Shown here in pieces: positions 1-14,400 of a stretch of DNA of 64,000 nucleotides. The stretch spans positions 2,125,379 through 2,189,378 of the forward strand of contig VWZL01006771.1 of NCBI GenBank assembly GCA_013396915.1, given 5' to 3'. The translations under genes and the position numbers were made by a program. Numbering within the stretch: the first letter of the stretch is position 1; every line of letters starts with the position of its first letter. This DNA is from Stercorarius parasiticus (taxonomy: Eukaryota; Chordata; Aves; Charadriiformes; Stercorariidae). Under the pieces are notes generated by a model, which worked only from the letters and a program-made list of their open reading frames with translations, searched no databases and was not told the DNA's origin.

Positions 1-3000
1 TCTTACAGTATTGCTTATTTGAAGCTCAGAAACTTGTTAGAAAAAATCTGTCACTATTTATAGTATCTTTGATGAAAATTTAAATATCCCTAATATTCTG
101 CACATTGCAACTAAATAGTCATGCATGAACAAAAATAGTAAGCCGTAAGAATGATTAAGAGAGCAGATGACTCTGGATTTATAACAAGATAATCCTGTTG
201 TTTAACTTTACATGGGCAGAAGCATTGTAACACCTGATATTTCTTTGAATTAAATGAAAGCTTAGTAACGTTTTTCTGCTCTGTTTGTTGGTTATCCTTT
301 GTCAAGCCATGCCCCTAAAATATCCATCTTTTTGTTATTGGGGATTAGACTTATCTGAAAAGAATTGTTTGAAGTAAAACATGCTCCTGTTACACAGAAG
401 AATGCAGTGGTTGCTTGAGTTCACCTTTAACCAGTGTTAGTGGCTCCTTTTCCACATCTTTACATCATCCTCATGTATGTTTCAAATGTGACCATGTGAA
501 ACAAATGGTCGTATTAAAAGCAGCTCTTCAGAATCTGGTATGTGTTAGTCAAACCCTGCTCAGTGGTACTGTGGTAGAGCAGGTCAATATTGAAGGAGGT
601 GCTCAAGAAAGCTCACGTTTTACCAGTTGGGAAAGGATGAGGAAGAAGAGTACCGTGAAGTTTTTTTCTATGCCATTCACTGTAATAGCAGTTTGCAATT
701 ATGCAAGGGTAAGCAAAAGGGTGGAGTACAAGGTCCTACTATAGGAAGCGCGATACTGCTTCCTCAGCAGGCCACGTAGCTGCCTCGAGTGGCAGCCTGT
801 TTATTGAGTGTTCACCTCTGAGAAAACTGAATTCAGTTTGTATTGGGTTACCTTAATTATAGTTCTATGCATTACAGAAAACAAACACACAAACACATCA
901 CCAGGTGATGACAGGGTAGAAAACTTAGTTTTAAATACCCCTTTGTGTGTTTTCTTATATATTCAAGGACAAAACACTTTCTGTCTGACTCCACTATGTC
1001 AGTCTCCTTTTCCATTTCTTTTACTTTGCTTCTCTCTTTCCCATGATAATCTTCAGTTGCTTCTTTTAGCCCTAAACCAATGTTTTTTTCTGTTTTCATA
1101 ACACTATTTTTATATTAAACCAAGATAAACAAAGTCTAGAGTTTTAAAGCTTCTAAATCCTTAGTTGTAGATCATCCTGGGAGAAAAAAAAAAGTCTTCT
1201 TTGCTTTTTCAGCAATTTTTTGATCAATTTGGTTAAAAATCATTATATTGATAAAAAGAAAAGCAATCTAAAACTGATCATTTGACTCGCTAATAGCAAA
1301 AATTTTAGTAAAAGCATTATTTTAATCATATATAAAAACTGTGCATTATGTGTACATAACTATCAGTTACAAGCATAGCAATACGTTGCATATGATGGAC
1401 ACCAAAACATTTGACTTTTTTGATACATTAATTTTTTATACTGATGGTTTCGCAGTGAGGTTAAAAAATGTATTCAGGTTAAAATTTTCAGACTTTTCGT
1501 CAAGACTTCAGATATATGCTATAAAGTAATAAAAAGAACACTGAAAACTGCAGTTATGCAGGAAAGTACAGGGAAGCTCACCAGCTTTTGCATCATAACC
1601 ACTACACAGTTTTGCTTGTAAATTTATACAAGACTGATCAATGAGGTAGTATTCAGCAAGATAATAAGGATTTTTAACATCCGTATTCACAAAAATGTTA
1701 AAGAGAAATGAGGAACTAAGCTAAATGCATTTTATAAGACCCTTAAGGAGTGACGAATTGTCGTTGCTTGCACAAGGAATGTTCACAATGGCATATGGTC
1801 ATTAAATTTCACCTGTGTTACCTGTCATAGCTACATTTGTCATAAAGCTTTTATCTATTTGTTTATATGGTATTTAATCTTAATTTTGTTTGTGAGTTTG
1901 TGGTTTTCTGGTTTAGATATTATGTAACTTTAATATTGCTAGTATTAATGATCCATTTTAAGAGCTGCTTTTAGACATTTTTGACTAGGGACAGTGGAAG
2001 CAGGGATAGCAGGAAAAAAATTGTGAACTTGGAGTAGTAGTAGAATTAAAATTTCTGAGTTGGTAGGTTTCATTAAAGTGTCATCTTGAGTTTGTAACGC
2101 ATGTTAATAATTACTCTTTTTCCCATCAAGCTCTTTCCTTGATAGAGATAATTTCTTCAATTTGTGTAATGATTCTATTTAAACACATTAATTAAACTGA
2201 TTAAAGGAATACATAAAAAGAAGTCCAGATATATTAAGCGGTGGTGTTTGCAATTTGTTAGGGATAATTGTTCCTTCGACTTGGTACTGAGCCACTGTCC
2301 CACCATGTGATAAAGAACATTGCTACCTGAATTGCTGGGTCTGCTTCTCAGTGCTGGCTGTCATAAGACACATTCAGTGGCTAGTGTAGAAAACTCTTCA
2401 CCATGGGACTGATAGAGATTCCTCCAGCCTTGCCACCGTTTTTTCCTGCTTTATGCTGACTACATGGAATAGAAAGTATGCTGTAGCCAGCTGTGCAACC
2501 ATTGTGCCTGTAGGGATTTAGCTATTTTGTTGAGGACTAAAGCTTGAGGTGAGGCTAAACTTTTGGTTTATTTGCTTTGATCAGAAATATTAATGCATAT
2601 GCACCTAGCTCCTACAATTCATTCTGCAAAAAATAAGTATATAGGTCCTCAGATGTTCTAACGAATTTTGCTTGATTGATTTTCCTTATCTAATAATTCT
2701 TCTCTTAATAATGATCTTACTTGGTATTGTTAGTAAGGCAGTTTTTTTATCTCAAAGGTCAGTGTTCTTCATTCATTCAGTAGGGGAAGTCATCTCTGGG
2801 CTGAGCATGCGTATGACTGGTAAATAAGATGATTCATACTAACAGCACAAACACATGGTTATTAACAACAGCCATACTCCTTGTTTGATGTTTGCTAATG
2901 AGTGCCAACTCATTTAAACTCTTCTTACCGTTTGTTACTATAAAAATTGTAATATTCAATGTTTAATACTTTTCATAGATAATACATGCAAACTATGAAC

Positions 3001-6000
3001 TCCAGTGGAAGTGTAACTGGCTTGAAAATCACTATCCACATTTTCATTTTAATGAATGTTCTCATGTACTCCATATTTCTATTAATATCTGTGGAAGTTG
3101 TGTAACTTTACACAGAAAAATAGATAACAGGTTATCTTTATTTCTAATTACTAAAAGCAAACCAATTTACTTTTTATGTCACAACCCATATTGATTTTTT
3201 GCTTGAATCATAACATCTTTATAATATTTGAAAGTAAAACGTCTGTCTTACGTTTTGTTTCTTTCCTGTAAATAAATGTGTCTTTCTGTTAGAAGTAAAA
3301 GATCAAAATGAGCGTGACATGGCCATTTAACAGGTTGTTATCTGGCCTGAAGTGCTCATCAAAGCTTTTTCTGTAACCACTGGAGAGAGAATGATCTCCA
3401 AAGCACTACTCATACCATCTATTTTAGGCTGTGGTCTCATATTCCCATTCATATAAACAATATCTTCACCAAAAGCAGCAACCCTGCCCTGATGGCTTTT
3501 CCAGCCAATGTGCTGTTCCCTAGCTGGTAATTAGGTGAACATTTGTGTGACAGTGTGGTGATTTTGAAACTTGGCCAAACTAAAACTAATCTGACAAAAA
3601 AAAAATAAATTGTTACTTTTAACCCAGATAAGAATAGAAATTCAATTAGGTAGAAAACTCTCAAAAACTGAATCATGAAAGCTCTTGAATGTATATTTTT
3701 TTAAGCATGTTTTGAATTGAGATGCTCAATATGAGCTGACTAAATATTTCGTTTGCAAGGTATTAGCCAGCATGTTATATTCTGAGTCATGTGTTGCTTG
3801 TTTGTCTCTTCGCTACATCCACAGAAAAGTGCTGGATGGAGCAGTGGATCTGTGTATACACAAGCAATTTTTTGTATGCATGGAATGCCACTGAACAATT
3901 AGTGCTTCTGTTTGCCACTACTGCTCAGTCCACATACGTGTACATTGCCAGCAGTATCACATACAACTTTTTAGGTTCAAAAAATGGGAGTAGAGCCCTT
4001 TTTTAGATAGGTTCCTCCTTGAGCAGGTGGTAGTAGTTCTGAAAGGGAGATTTTTGCAGATAAGGATTGAATAGCTCAGTCCCTTAATTACTTGCTTTTC
4101 ATGGTCATATGAGTGGGTTACACAATCTTAAGTGTATACTGAGGTTGTATGAGTGAGAATTTAAATGACTGAAAGAAAGGACTTACCTGAGTTAAAATTA
4201 CCTGGTTTTGACAGAAATGACCCAGGTGATTAACATTATAGGAAGATACATGGTGCTTGGAGTATCTAGAGCATGCACAAACAAGATAACTCCTTAACTT
4301 TGTTTTAGCAGCAGCAGAAGAAGCATCGGCAGATCTTAGTTTCATGGAACTGCTTGATTTCACTGTTTCATTGTCAAGTTTATGAGTTTCGTTTTATAAA
4401 AACACTGTACAGAGTTAGATTCTGTATTCATGCAAATGCTGTATTTCTCAACTATGAAAGAGAGTTGAAACAAATTTTAAGACCTTTCCTACTTAGATAG
4501 TACATGTGTCTTCACAATGAATGTTGCAGATACTGATGTCGGAGAGAAAAGAAAATTCATTGTTTCTCTATAATTCAGTTTCTCTCTGTCCCCCTCTTGG
4601 AACTTTGGACTGCACAAAATGTAGGTCATATAATCAGTGTTTTATTGCCCAGGCAACAGCTCTGTCAATGCCTGTGTGCTCTATGCAGTGTGCTGGTGGT
4701 GTGTGGAGTGCAGTGGAAATCAAATGCAGCCTGTTCATATACATGCATCTCTCTCGGTGAAATGTAAATACAGAGGAAGAATGTTATACTTTGGTTGTCT
4801 TTATCTTAATGACTTTAATCTAGAATCGAAACTTCAGAAACCATAAGCATATCAAAAAGTGTCTCAGAAAACAGAAGTGTGCTGCTACAAACCACTGTAA
4901 ATCGTTCTACTTTCTCTGTCTGTAGTCTTCAGCTCTCAGACCAGCTCTCAGTTTCTGGCAAACAGGGAATATATATTTCAAACATATTGTTTTGAAATAC
5001 AAATACCCATAATGTTTAGCAGTTGATTTGTACCTCAGTGCTACATCTGGTGGGAGCAGGCAACCTATGCTTCTGAATTGAGACCTTGAGATACAACTGT
5101 GAGCACAAATCTTCACCTGGCTCTCCACAAGGATAGCTAGTGGATTCCTGAGATTTGAGCATAGGTATTTTAAGTTCTTATGCTATGTAGCTGTATTTGT
5201 TAAAAAAAATAAAAATCACAGCCATCTCTTCCATTTTTACTTTTACTATGAGCAAGTGACCTATTCTTTGCAAATTAAAAAAAAATCTTAAAAGAAGTGC
5301 TTGGGCCTTCTATAAAACTGCTGTCATACCCTGAATCTAAAGCAAAAGGCATAATTTCTCACCAGAGGTAGGAACACAATATAAAACTCAGAATAGATTT
5401 TTGGCTGCTTTCCTTCCATTTTATGCATTATTCCTTAAGGTCTGTCTCTGAATCTAGGACATTTTTAGATACCTGTAGGTAACATTGAAAATTAATGGCA
5501 GTCTTTCAGTTGAGTTTAACAGGATCTGCCATATTTTATCAGATCTCAATTGTGAGATGGGCTCTGCATACAAGGAAATCTGAAGACCTCTGTTTCTGCC
5601 TGGATGAGTTGCTTAACAGATAGTCTGCTGCTGCCAGCAGTCTGCTACTTCCCTTCGTATTGTGGAGGGCGGAGGCACTGAGCATAGACAGAGATAATTG
5701 ATCAGACCAAGATTACAGTGTTTGCCACTAAAATTAACATCTACTTACATTTGACGCACTGTTGTATTTCATAAAAGGCAGCTGTTTCCTATATGTATTT
5801 TACTTTAGACTTCTATAAAGATACTTGCTGTAGCATTTTTTCAGAATTTTCCTTTTGATGAATTCAGGTCACTGAAAATGCAATTTCTTATGAGTCCGGA
5901 AAGCTGAGATATGTATTTTTTTAAATACTTGTGCTAACTTTCCACCTTAAGTAACCTTCCTTACTTCCTTCTTTGGCCATCTTTGTTTTTCGGGCCACTA

Positions 6001-8457
6001 CGCAACTGTGCCCATGTAAACCATTCGCTGCACCTCAGTAGACTTCAGTTGTCTTCAAGAGGGCTCTTTGGGGGCAGAATTAGCTATTTGGATTACTTTG
6101 TGGCCATATAAATTAAGCTCTTTAGGACAGGCTTTGGCTTCATGTTGTGTCTTGCACAGCACCAAGGAAAAGAGTTGTGAGCTGTCTGACAGCTGTAGGC
6201 AAAAAGTTCACCATCTGATCCCCTGCAAGTGCCAGCTACTTTTGTGTCTGTTTTGCTCCCATGGTGATCACAGCTTTAGAATCTGCTTCCTCCACACCCC
6301 TTGGATCAAAACAAGCCCTTTTCTTGAGTTTTAAGGTATGTTGAAGTACATGTATTAGATGTAGGTTTTGAATAGAAAGATATGCTGAACACTGGCTAGT
6401 TTGAGAAAATCCATTTGAAAAGTTATAGGTGTGAATTGCTCATACGCTGACAGACTTTGTTGCTTCTATAAAGTCTCCTGTATATTGGTCAGGCAGGCAG
6501 TTTAGAGGTGTCCAGTTTTGTTTAGCAAAGGGAGGTGGCAAGATCCAGTTGTCAGTTAGTAGTGGCATGACTTAAAGGAGCTTCTGCAGTTTGTTGTGAA
6601 GGAGAGAGACTCAGAAAGGGCATGTACCATGGTTCCCTGCATATCATTCCTCCCCTGTCATTGCAATGTGGCTCAGGTGGGGTGTGCCGCAGATGGCTGT
6701 GTGGCTCCTGGATGCCATGAGGCCTGTGAGAACTGCCAGAGTCCTCACCTCCAGCTGTGGTGACCCCTTGGGCTGTCCCCGTGGTGTCTGAGAGATGGTT
6801 AAGGTTTTAGGATTGGTAACAAGAATAAGGTATATAAACAGAAGACTATGATGATATTTTATTGCTGCTAAATTAGAAAAGACCTTACTACTATTTATCT
6901 GCAGTGCCATATAAGTTTAAAATTGTTTTCACATTTTTCTGGTTGGTATTTTGTATACTAAATACAGATTAGTATGCACACACACATACAATCTACAAAT
7001 CTATTAATGATTATCCTCTATTGTTCTTCTCTAATTTTTTTCTTTTGCTGTCAGACAGGTATGCACATATATTAGCTATGTACACATGTTCATTTACCTG
7101 ATTCTCTTCGTAGTATCTTGTTTCTGAAGGTCAACCCTTTACGTATACATTTGATGGTGTGACAGTGCTGAGGTTTGTTTAAGGGTGGTAACGAACAACC
7201 TACCTGCTGAAGATTCTTACCCTTTACTTTCCAAGATGTGTTGCAATAATTGAAAACATGCTTCAGTAGGCTCTTAGAAGTTGATTACAAAAACTGCAAT
7301 TTTGCTAGATTCTTCTGTGCTAATGTCAAGGAGGTTTTTGCTGCCAGTTTATAAATGGAGAAAATACTGACCTATAAATACTGTAATACTGAGCGGCAGT
7401 TCAGTTGCTTCTGTGTCCTGCAGACAAGCAGCCTCATTTGGTGAGATTTGGAATTTAACATGCAGATTATCAAGCCAAACCTCCTCTTTTCATCAGACAG
7501 ACCCTCATTTTATATAGTAGGGATTAGCACAGTTAAATTGTATTTTGAAATGGTTGTTTCAGCCCCCTATCTGATTAGGGCTGGTTGCTGATTTAGAGGA
7601 TTTTACTTTGTCTCCATGCCTTATTCTCACCCATGTGAAAGCATATTTGCTTTACTTCTCGTGTCTGGCTACATAATAGCAGTATAGGGATTGTATTACA
7701 CTTCCCAATCTGTCGATATGGAGGACTGGGCAAGAGTTTAACAAACCAGTATTGCTTCAATTCCCTGTCTCCAAGGTAAGGCTAATCAGCTTTTGTTGGA
7801 AACAGCAATCAGGGATTGCTTTCTCTCTCTTGCTTGTTTTTTAACTTCTTGGTGCCAGATGCTTCAGTGCATGCAGTGCCAGGAAAAAACTTGTGCTCCC
7901 TGGATTAGTAGTGCCACTTTTGCACAAAGACATTTCAATATTGTTTTTCCCCAGTCCAGTAATGAGTCTGATGTAGTAGCTAGGACTCCAAACATCCTGC
8001 TTTCTGTCTCTAGGCTGGAGTTCAATTTATTTTGTGTTTCCAGCATTTTTCACATATTGTGACAGTTTTTCACATTTCATTACTAAAGAACTTTAACTGT
8101 CTTTTCTTGTTCAAATCCTGTGCCTTAATAGCTTCTTAGATTATCTGCCATCCTTCTGGCTGAAAAGAAACAAGATAGGACTTCATCCAGACCCTGCCAG
8201 TGGTGTTTTATAGTCTTTGTGAATATCTGGCCACGTACACTTCACAGGTTTTAATATAAGTAAAAATTTGGGGGGAGGGGGCACTTTTATAGCCACAATT
8301 CTACTCTTCGAAATAAAAACATTCTCTCTACACGTGCGTGCTTTCCTGTGAAAGCTGATAGCTTTTTACTTTAAACATGGAAAACATAGCCCTTGTGGAT
8401 CTCCTGACTGCACAGTCTGAACATTGACTAAAGTATTCTTCAAAAAGCCACATGGGA

Positions 8458-8600
8458 TTTATTACTCCCAATTTACAGCTGGAGAAAATGAGGAGATTGT
8501 GTAGTTGTAGTAGGCAGTACTTTCACCCTGGCTGAGAACACAGATTGGATTTGAGGCATGGGAGATTCTGAGCCTTGTGCTTGTTTTTACTAGTCCACCC
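8458..8600 (-). repeat. MIR-type (CORE-SINE) relic, minus orientation
   Basis: The plus strand resembles the reverse complement of the MIR consensus. A segment corresponding to the 'cccattttacagatgaggaaactgag' part of the family is visible at about 8465-8495. It is followed by a region resembling the reverse complement of the 'gggttcgaatcc' and 'agagcac' parts (about 8550-8600). The copy is heavily diverged, as expected for MIRs in any amniote. The match is from memory of the family, not from an alignment. Confidence 0.6.
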
Positions 8601-8822
8601 CCTGCCACAGTTGAAATAGGCAGATTAAACCTCTTAGCTGATTAGAGTTGGTTTAAAGCTTTTTCGTTTGTATTATATGTCTGTTTTGTTCAGAGATGTG
8701 AGTGAGAAGTCATCATAAAACATGTAGCTTATGTTCAAGAGTTTTGTTGGACTGTGTTTCTGCAACTATGGATGATGCAATGCAAAATACATGGTTTCTT
8801 CAGCAGGATGCACTGAAGATTA

Positions 8823-8985
8823 TGGCACTGGGTTAATACTCGATTTCTGTTCTCAGACCTGTAGCGGCCTACTGTATAACTGTCGGGAAATCACTTCCTT
8901 GCTTAGTGCCTGATCTGTTCTGTCAGTAAAATGGGAAGAATGATAGTACCTATGCTATGTATTTTGAGACCTACTAAAGACTTGA
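8823..8985 (+). repeat. MIR-type (CORE-SINE) relic, plus orientation
   Basis: The stretch follows the MIR consensus in order: a tRNA-related 'actgggtt..' segment, a degraded 'ctgtgtgaccttgggcaagtcacttaacct' segment around 8880-8910, then 'gtaaaatgggaagaatgatagtacct' at about 8925-8950, close to the family's 'gtaaaatggggataatagtacct'. It lies about 220 bp from an oppositely oriented MIR-like relic. It is diverged and has no coding or splice role that I can see. Confidence 0.72.
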
Positions 8986-11241
8986 AGAAATTGCAGAAGA
9001 CATGAATGCTGTGGCTCTGATGGGGAGGTTGTTAGTACAGAGGTAAAATGGAAATTTGCTGAAAAAACAATAAAGTTAGCAAATGTTGACAAAGATAATT
9101 TGCACTTTAAAAAGCTAGTTGTGTTTGCATAAATATGTGTGTATATGCACATACACATCAAATACATGTAACATGAGTATATAAACAAATGAGTTAAAGC
9201 TTCAGCGTTTCATGTCTCAGCATACTAATGGTGTTCACTGGCACTGTGTTTGACAGTGAAATAGTAGTTTTGAGGTTCTGCCTGTTTAAGTCCTCCTTGG
9301 AATTTTGAGAACTTGGAAAACTCATTGTAGTGTTTAATATCATGTGAACAGGATCTCATGCTGAGGTTAGATTTCTACAGAAGCAGAGAGGGATCAGGAT
9401 GGGCAGATGAGCATCCACCCAGTGTGATACAGAACTGAACTCATGTGCCGATCTTCTGAGTCGTTGCTTAGCCCTCAATCCTTTTTGCTAGCCAGCATAA
9501 GATTCGTATGTAATAGCTTGGATCACAGATTTGCACAGAATTTTGTTCTTTCTCTATTCATTTAATTTAGTATTACTTACTTGTTATGCAGTGGTAGCAT
9601 GCACAAAAAAAAACAGACTTGGACCATGTTGTGGTAGGCATTGTGAAATATAGTAAACGGCAGCATCTGCATCTCAGAGTTTTTACCCTAAAAAAACCCC
9701 CAAGATCCTGCATTTATGTAAAAGCCTCTGATACCAGACAGAAATTTATAAATGTCCTGTGTTGCTCTCATTATTGTATAATTTACTAAACAAATATACA
9801 ATTTTACTCTATCAGAAATTTACTATATGATTATATGTGTCTGGTTTCCTTCAGAGCAAAACCAAAGTATCAGATTAGGGTAAACCAGTGCTCAGCCAAA
9901 GCTCGAGAGAGAATGCTGGATTGGACAAGACCTTTATGCATCCAAAACAATAAGAAGTTTGAAAGTCATATGACTTCAAAGAGAAGGGTTGATTGGAGGG
10001 TTGACTACTAGAGGTTCTTCACCCCTTATTGTAAGTTTATAACTTATAAGGCATTAAAAATTCCTGTCAGCCACGTTATTAAAAACAAACCTGAAGTGAT
10101 GTAACTCTTTTTTTTTTATGTAGTGTTACTGCTTTAAAATAAATTTTCCTCAAGTTTGCTCCTGATAGTAAACAATTATATTTTTTGTGAAGGTGTTTGT
10201 GATGACAGTTGCAAAAGAATCATGGATGCTGGAATTCATTATTAAGCATGAAACATACTATAGCTGACAGTTTTGTCTTAAAGCAGGCAAATTGTGAATT
10301 TCTCTGCTAGGAGACTGGTAAAGGTAGAGCACCTGGAGAAACCAAAAACAGGAGAGAAATTCAGTTAGCCCTGTGACTGTAAGAGAGCTATAAGTAGAAA
10401 AATATGTCCACAAAACAATTGGTTCCAAGTCAGTTCACTTATCTGCTGGTTGCACGTGCTTGCAGTTCTCTTCACTTCCCCATGTGCAGTGACTCATAGA
10501 TACGTTCTTGGAATTCTGCTAAAAAAAATTCTGAAGTGTAATGATCTTAAAACAGGGAAGTCATCTTTATTTGAGGGAAGATCATTTTATGTTGTTTACT
10601 CCAAGTTAATATTTGGTGTTGGTCTAGAAGTAAATTATACTGGTTTAAGGTCAACATTACACAACTGAATCTCATGCATATACACAGTTTAGGCTATATA
10701 TCGTTTGTTCTCACCAGTGCAGTTCATCATAGTGTGATCATTGTGGTTATCTCAAGAAAAGGAGAAAAACTACGTGGTACTGTAACTTTAGCTGCTGGGT
10801 TTTCATATGTGATGCATAAATTTCCCATTTTTTATCAGTGTGTTGTATCATGAGCATCACGTAGATTCATTGGTACATCTCCAGACTCATTTTGTAGTAT
10901 GTATGCTATGGGAAATATTGCAGAAATGCAAGTTTCAGTTAATTTAAAGAAATCTCTTTAGGGGCACAAATGGCTGTGGAAGTTTAGCAGAGACAAGCCC
11001 AAGCAGTGTGCATGTTAGTTTTGGGATATGATCTTTTTTTTTTTTGTAGATTAGTGTGCTACTACTCGTCTAAGTGTGTACATGATAACTTCAAGGGGAG
11101 GCAAAGGTGATGTGGAGTAAAGGGGGAAATTGTATAAATTTTGAGAGTTTAAAAACAACCTAAAACTTAAACTGTGTATTATTTTTAATAATCTGAAAAA
11201 TAGTATCTTTTTGCTGACACATTTTATAGTTTAACAATTAA

Positions 11242-11448
<207 letters not shown>

Positions 11449-14400
11449 TAAATCACGATTTCTCGTATCTTAGCATGAAACTTGTTCTAATTTCTATTTA
11501 AATTTATTTATAGATGCTATGTTGGTGCTTGCGAACAGGGAAGTAATGCACTCTAAACTTTTTTAACCTTTAATATTCCATAGAAGCTCTTCTCAAATTC
11601 TGAGTTTTCTGCTATGAAACACTGGCAAAGTTCTTTGCTGAGTCATCCCTCACTTTTATGTAATATTCTCTTCCACAGCTGTACAGGAAGACAGTAAATA
11701 TTGGTATTACTTGAAATCCTCAGACGTCCTCAAATCCCAAAGATGGTATTTTTAAAAAAAAAACGAAGACAAGAATTTTTGATTAATCTTGCTTTAATCT
11801 GAATCTGAGGAAGGAAGAACTCCTCTCCCTTTCAAAAGTGCAACAGGAAGTTGTACATTTGTATACAAACACACATGAATAGATGTGCTTTACAGATATT
11901 TGTGAACACCAGGGCACTCAGTTAGGAAGGATTTTCGTAGCAAATTAGTTACAGGCATACAGACATTGTTCCACTGGATATGTAAAATGAATATTTAAAT
12001 CGCATTAAACAGGTTGAAATGCACTCACAAAGTTAACTGAGAATAGTCCCATAGACCAGGAAAAAGCTTGCACAATTGCTTTGCCTTGTTCAGAATTCCG
12101 GTCTCTGTATCTACAAGACCACGGTTTTGTAATTAAAAAAAAAAAAAAAAAGAGTTTGGCAAAGCTTTAGAATACTTTAAAATACTTGAACTAGGAACTG
12201 TTGCTTGGAATATAAATTGCATCAAATACTGGTAAAATGAACAGCATTGTCTCAGACATAGATAGTAATTTAAATTTTGAGGAAAACCAGAAAAACTCCA
12301 CAGGAAAATAAATTCTGAAAACCACTGAAATACTCATTATGTTATTGTAGCCATCAATAAGATCCTGAAAGTGAAACAACAGATCATATTTTTTGTTTTA
12401 AAGTGAGAGAAATAGAAAGTGGAAACAAGCAGTATCCATAATAGAAAACATTTTGGTTAAAATTATCCTAGTTACACTAAAATAAGGTATTGAAATATGT
12501 ATTTAATGTACATTATGTCACTGTTAAGTTTCTCATTCTAATTTCATTAGAAACCCTCAAGGGAGCCTTTAAAGGGTATGTAGCTTTGTTTTTACTATTT
12601 TCCCTGTGAGTAAACGTTTCAAAATTAGCTCTTTCAGGTATTTCTTATGTCAGTTTTAGCAGTTTAGAGGTGATGTTAACTATGCAGACTCAACATGGCA
12701 TAAAGTCTGAGATCTGTAGTTATCTCAAGTATTCAGTATGGGTTTTTTTGCTGTTGCTAAGAGAAAAAAAAAAAGACTCAAAATGCCTCACAGTAGCCAT
12801 TTCTTAAACGGTCATTCAAAAAATGCTACTTATTAGCAACATTTCTCTAACAAAACTTGTAAGATAACCAGCATGTAAATTCCCAGTGAGTCGTTAGAAT
12901 TGTGTAATTATTTTATCTCGGAATGAAGAATTCTCTTTGACTTGACTGAAGATGCTGCTTACGTCACATTATGAATAGCCCTTTGGTTAGAAGTATTGAC
13001 TGTATTTTCAGCGTGACTGCTAATCCCTGATGCATTGTGCTGTGTCCATATGTCTGATAGCCATCTCAGTTGTTCAGAACACCAGTGTGCACTTGACTTA
13101 ACAGTTTTATGCCATGTTTCAACAGTACCTAACCTCCAACTTCTTGATCTTAATACTGACTCAAAATGCTGCAGACACATGAAGCAAAACACATTGACTT
13201 GGCATGAAGTCATTCTCTTTGTTCTTTTATTCAAAAAATATTAATGAGTAACAAAGTGTCATTGTCATCACTTGACATCAGATCAAATATTTTCCATTCT
13301 CCAACAATTGGTGCAAAACCATGAAGTTTGGTGTGTTCTGTACATTGGACACACTGGATAGTTTTACGGTTGCATTGTCTGCACTTGATCAAGTTCTTTG
13401 TAATTCAGTACTGCTCAGAGCTGGTACTAATGACTGTTGAACCATGAGCTCAAGTTACATTTCAGTGAGGACAAACACACAGAAGTCTTTTCAGAGATTC
13501 ACTTGTAGGAGATAGGGCTCTCTGAAATTAATGTTGGAACAGGGCTTTCAGACTCCTCAAACTTCAGCACCTACAAACAGACCCTTGACCCAATTGTCAA
13601 ACTCAGTTTGACTGGTACTACAGGAACTTGGGAAGCTTATAATGTGAAAGAGAAAGACTTGAGAACTGCTCCACTACCTGTTGGCATCGGTACAAAAATG
13701 CCCTTGGATTTTAGCTTGTTTTCTGGCACCACAGTAGAAGTCAGTGAGGACCAGCTGTTTCAAGGAGTTAGCAAAGGGACACATGCCTGTTGTCCCTCCT
13801 CCCATTTTTTATTTGAGTATTTGCTCTATTTTTGAAGTTTTGGATCTAAATTTTAGCATTTTAAATCCATATTCAAATAAATAAATTACTGGCCTGGGCT
13901 GCAGAACTGCTGAGCACCTGGGTCTGTTACTTACATAGGTGCCTGACTAGAGGCTGCCACAAGGCCTAGTTTTAATGATGACTGTGAACTGATTGCTAAA
14001 TGGTAGCAATAATTAAAAGCATACAGATTATGAAAACACAGCTCTATTTGAAAAAGATTCATTAGATGATAGTCTGTGGAGCTTTCTTACATGCTTCCAA
14101 ACATTTGCCCTGTCCAATAGGTTGACATAATGATAGATCTGTGCAGTAAGGGCACAATCTCTGATAGGCTTAATCTTCAGTGGAATGTGTTAAAAAAATT
14201 AAGCTACTTTGTTATCGTTGTTCTATGGGTATGTTGAAGTTGTGGTGAAAAAAATGAAGCAAAATCTCATATATTTAGGGGTATCATACAAAAGAACAAG
14301 CTGAGGTGCAAAGACAAAATGATTTGAGGGCATCAGGAGGCACTTCCAAAAGGGACAACTCATGTGAAAATGAATATTCTGAAAAAATGGAAGAAAGAAT

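Noticed and set aside
415..744. 109-codon plus-strand open frame near the window start
   Set aside because: It begins at TTG, no domain or known exon is recognisable, and different parts look coding-like in different frames. Chance or a badly decayed relic; not supportable as a gene.
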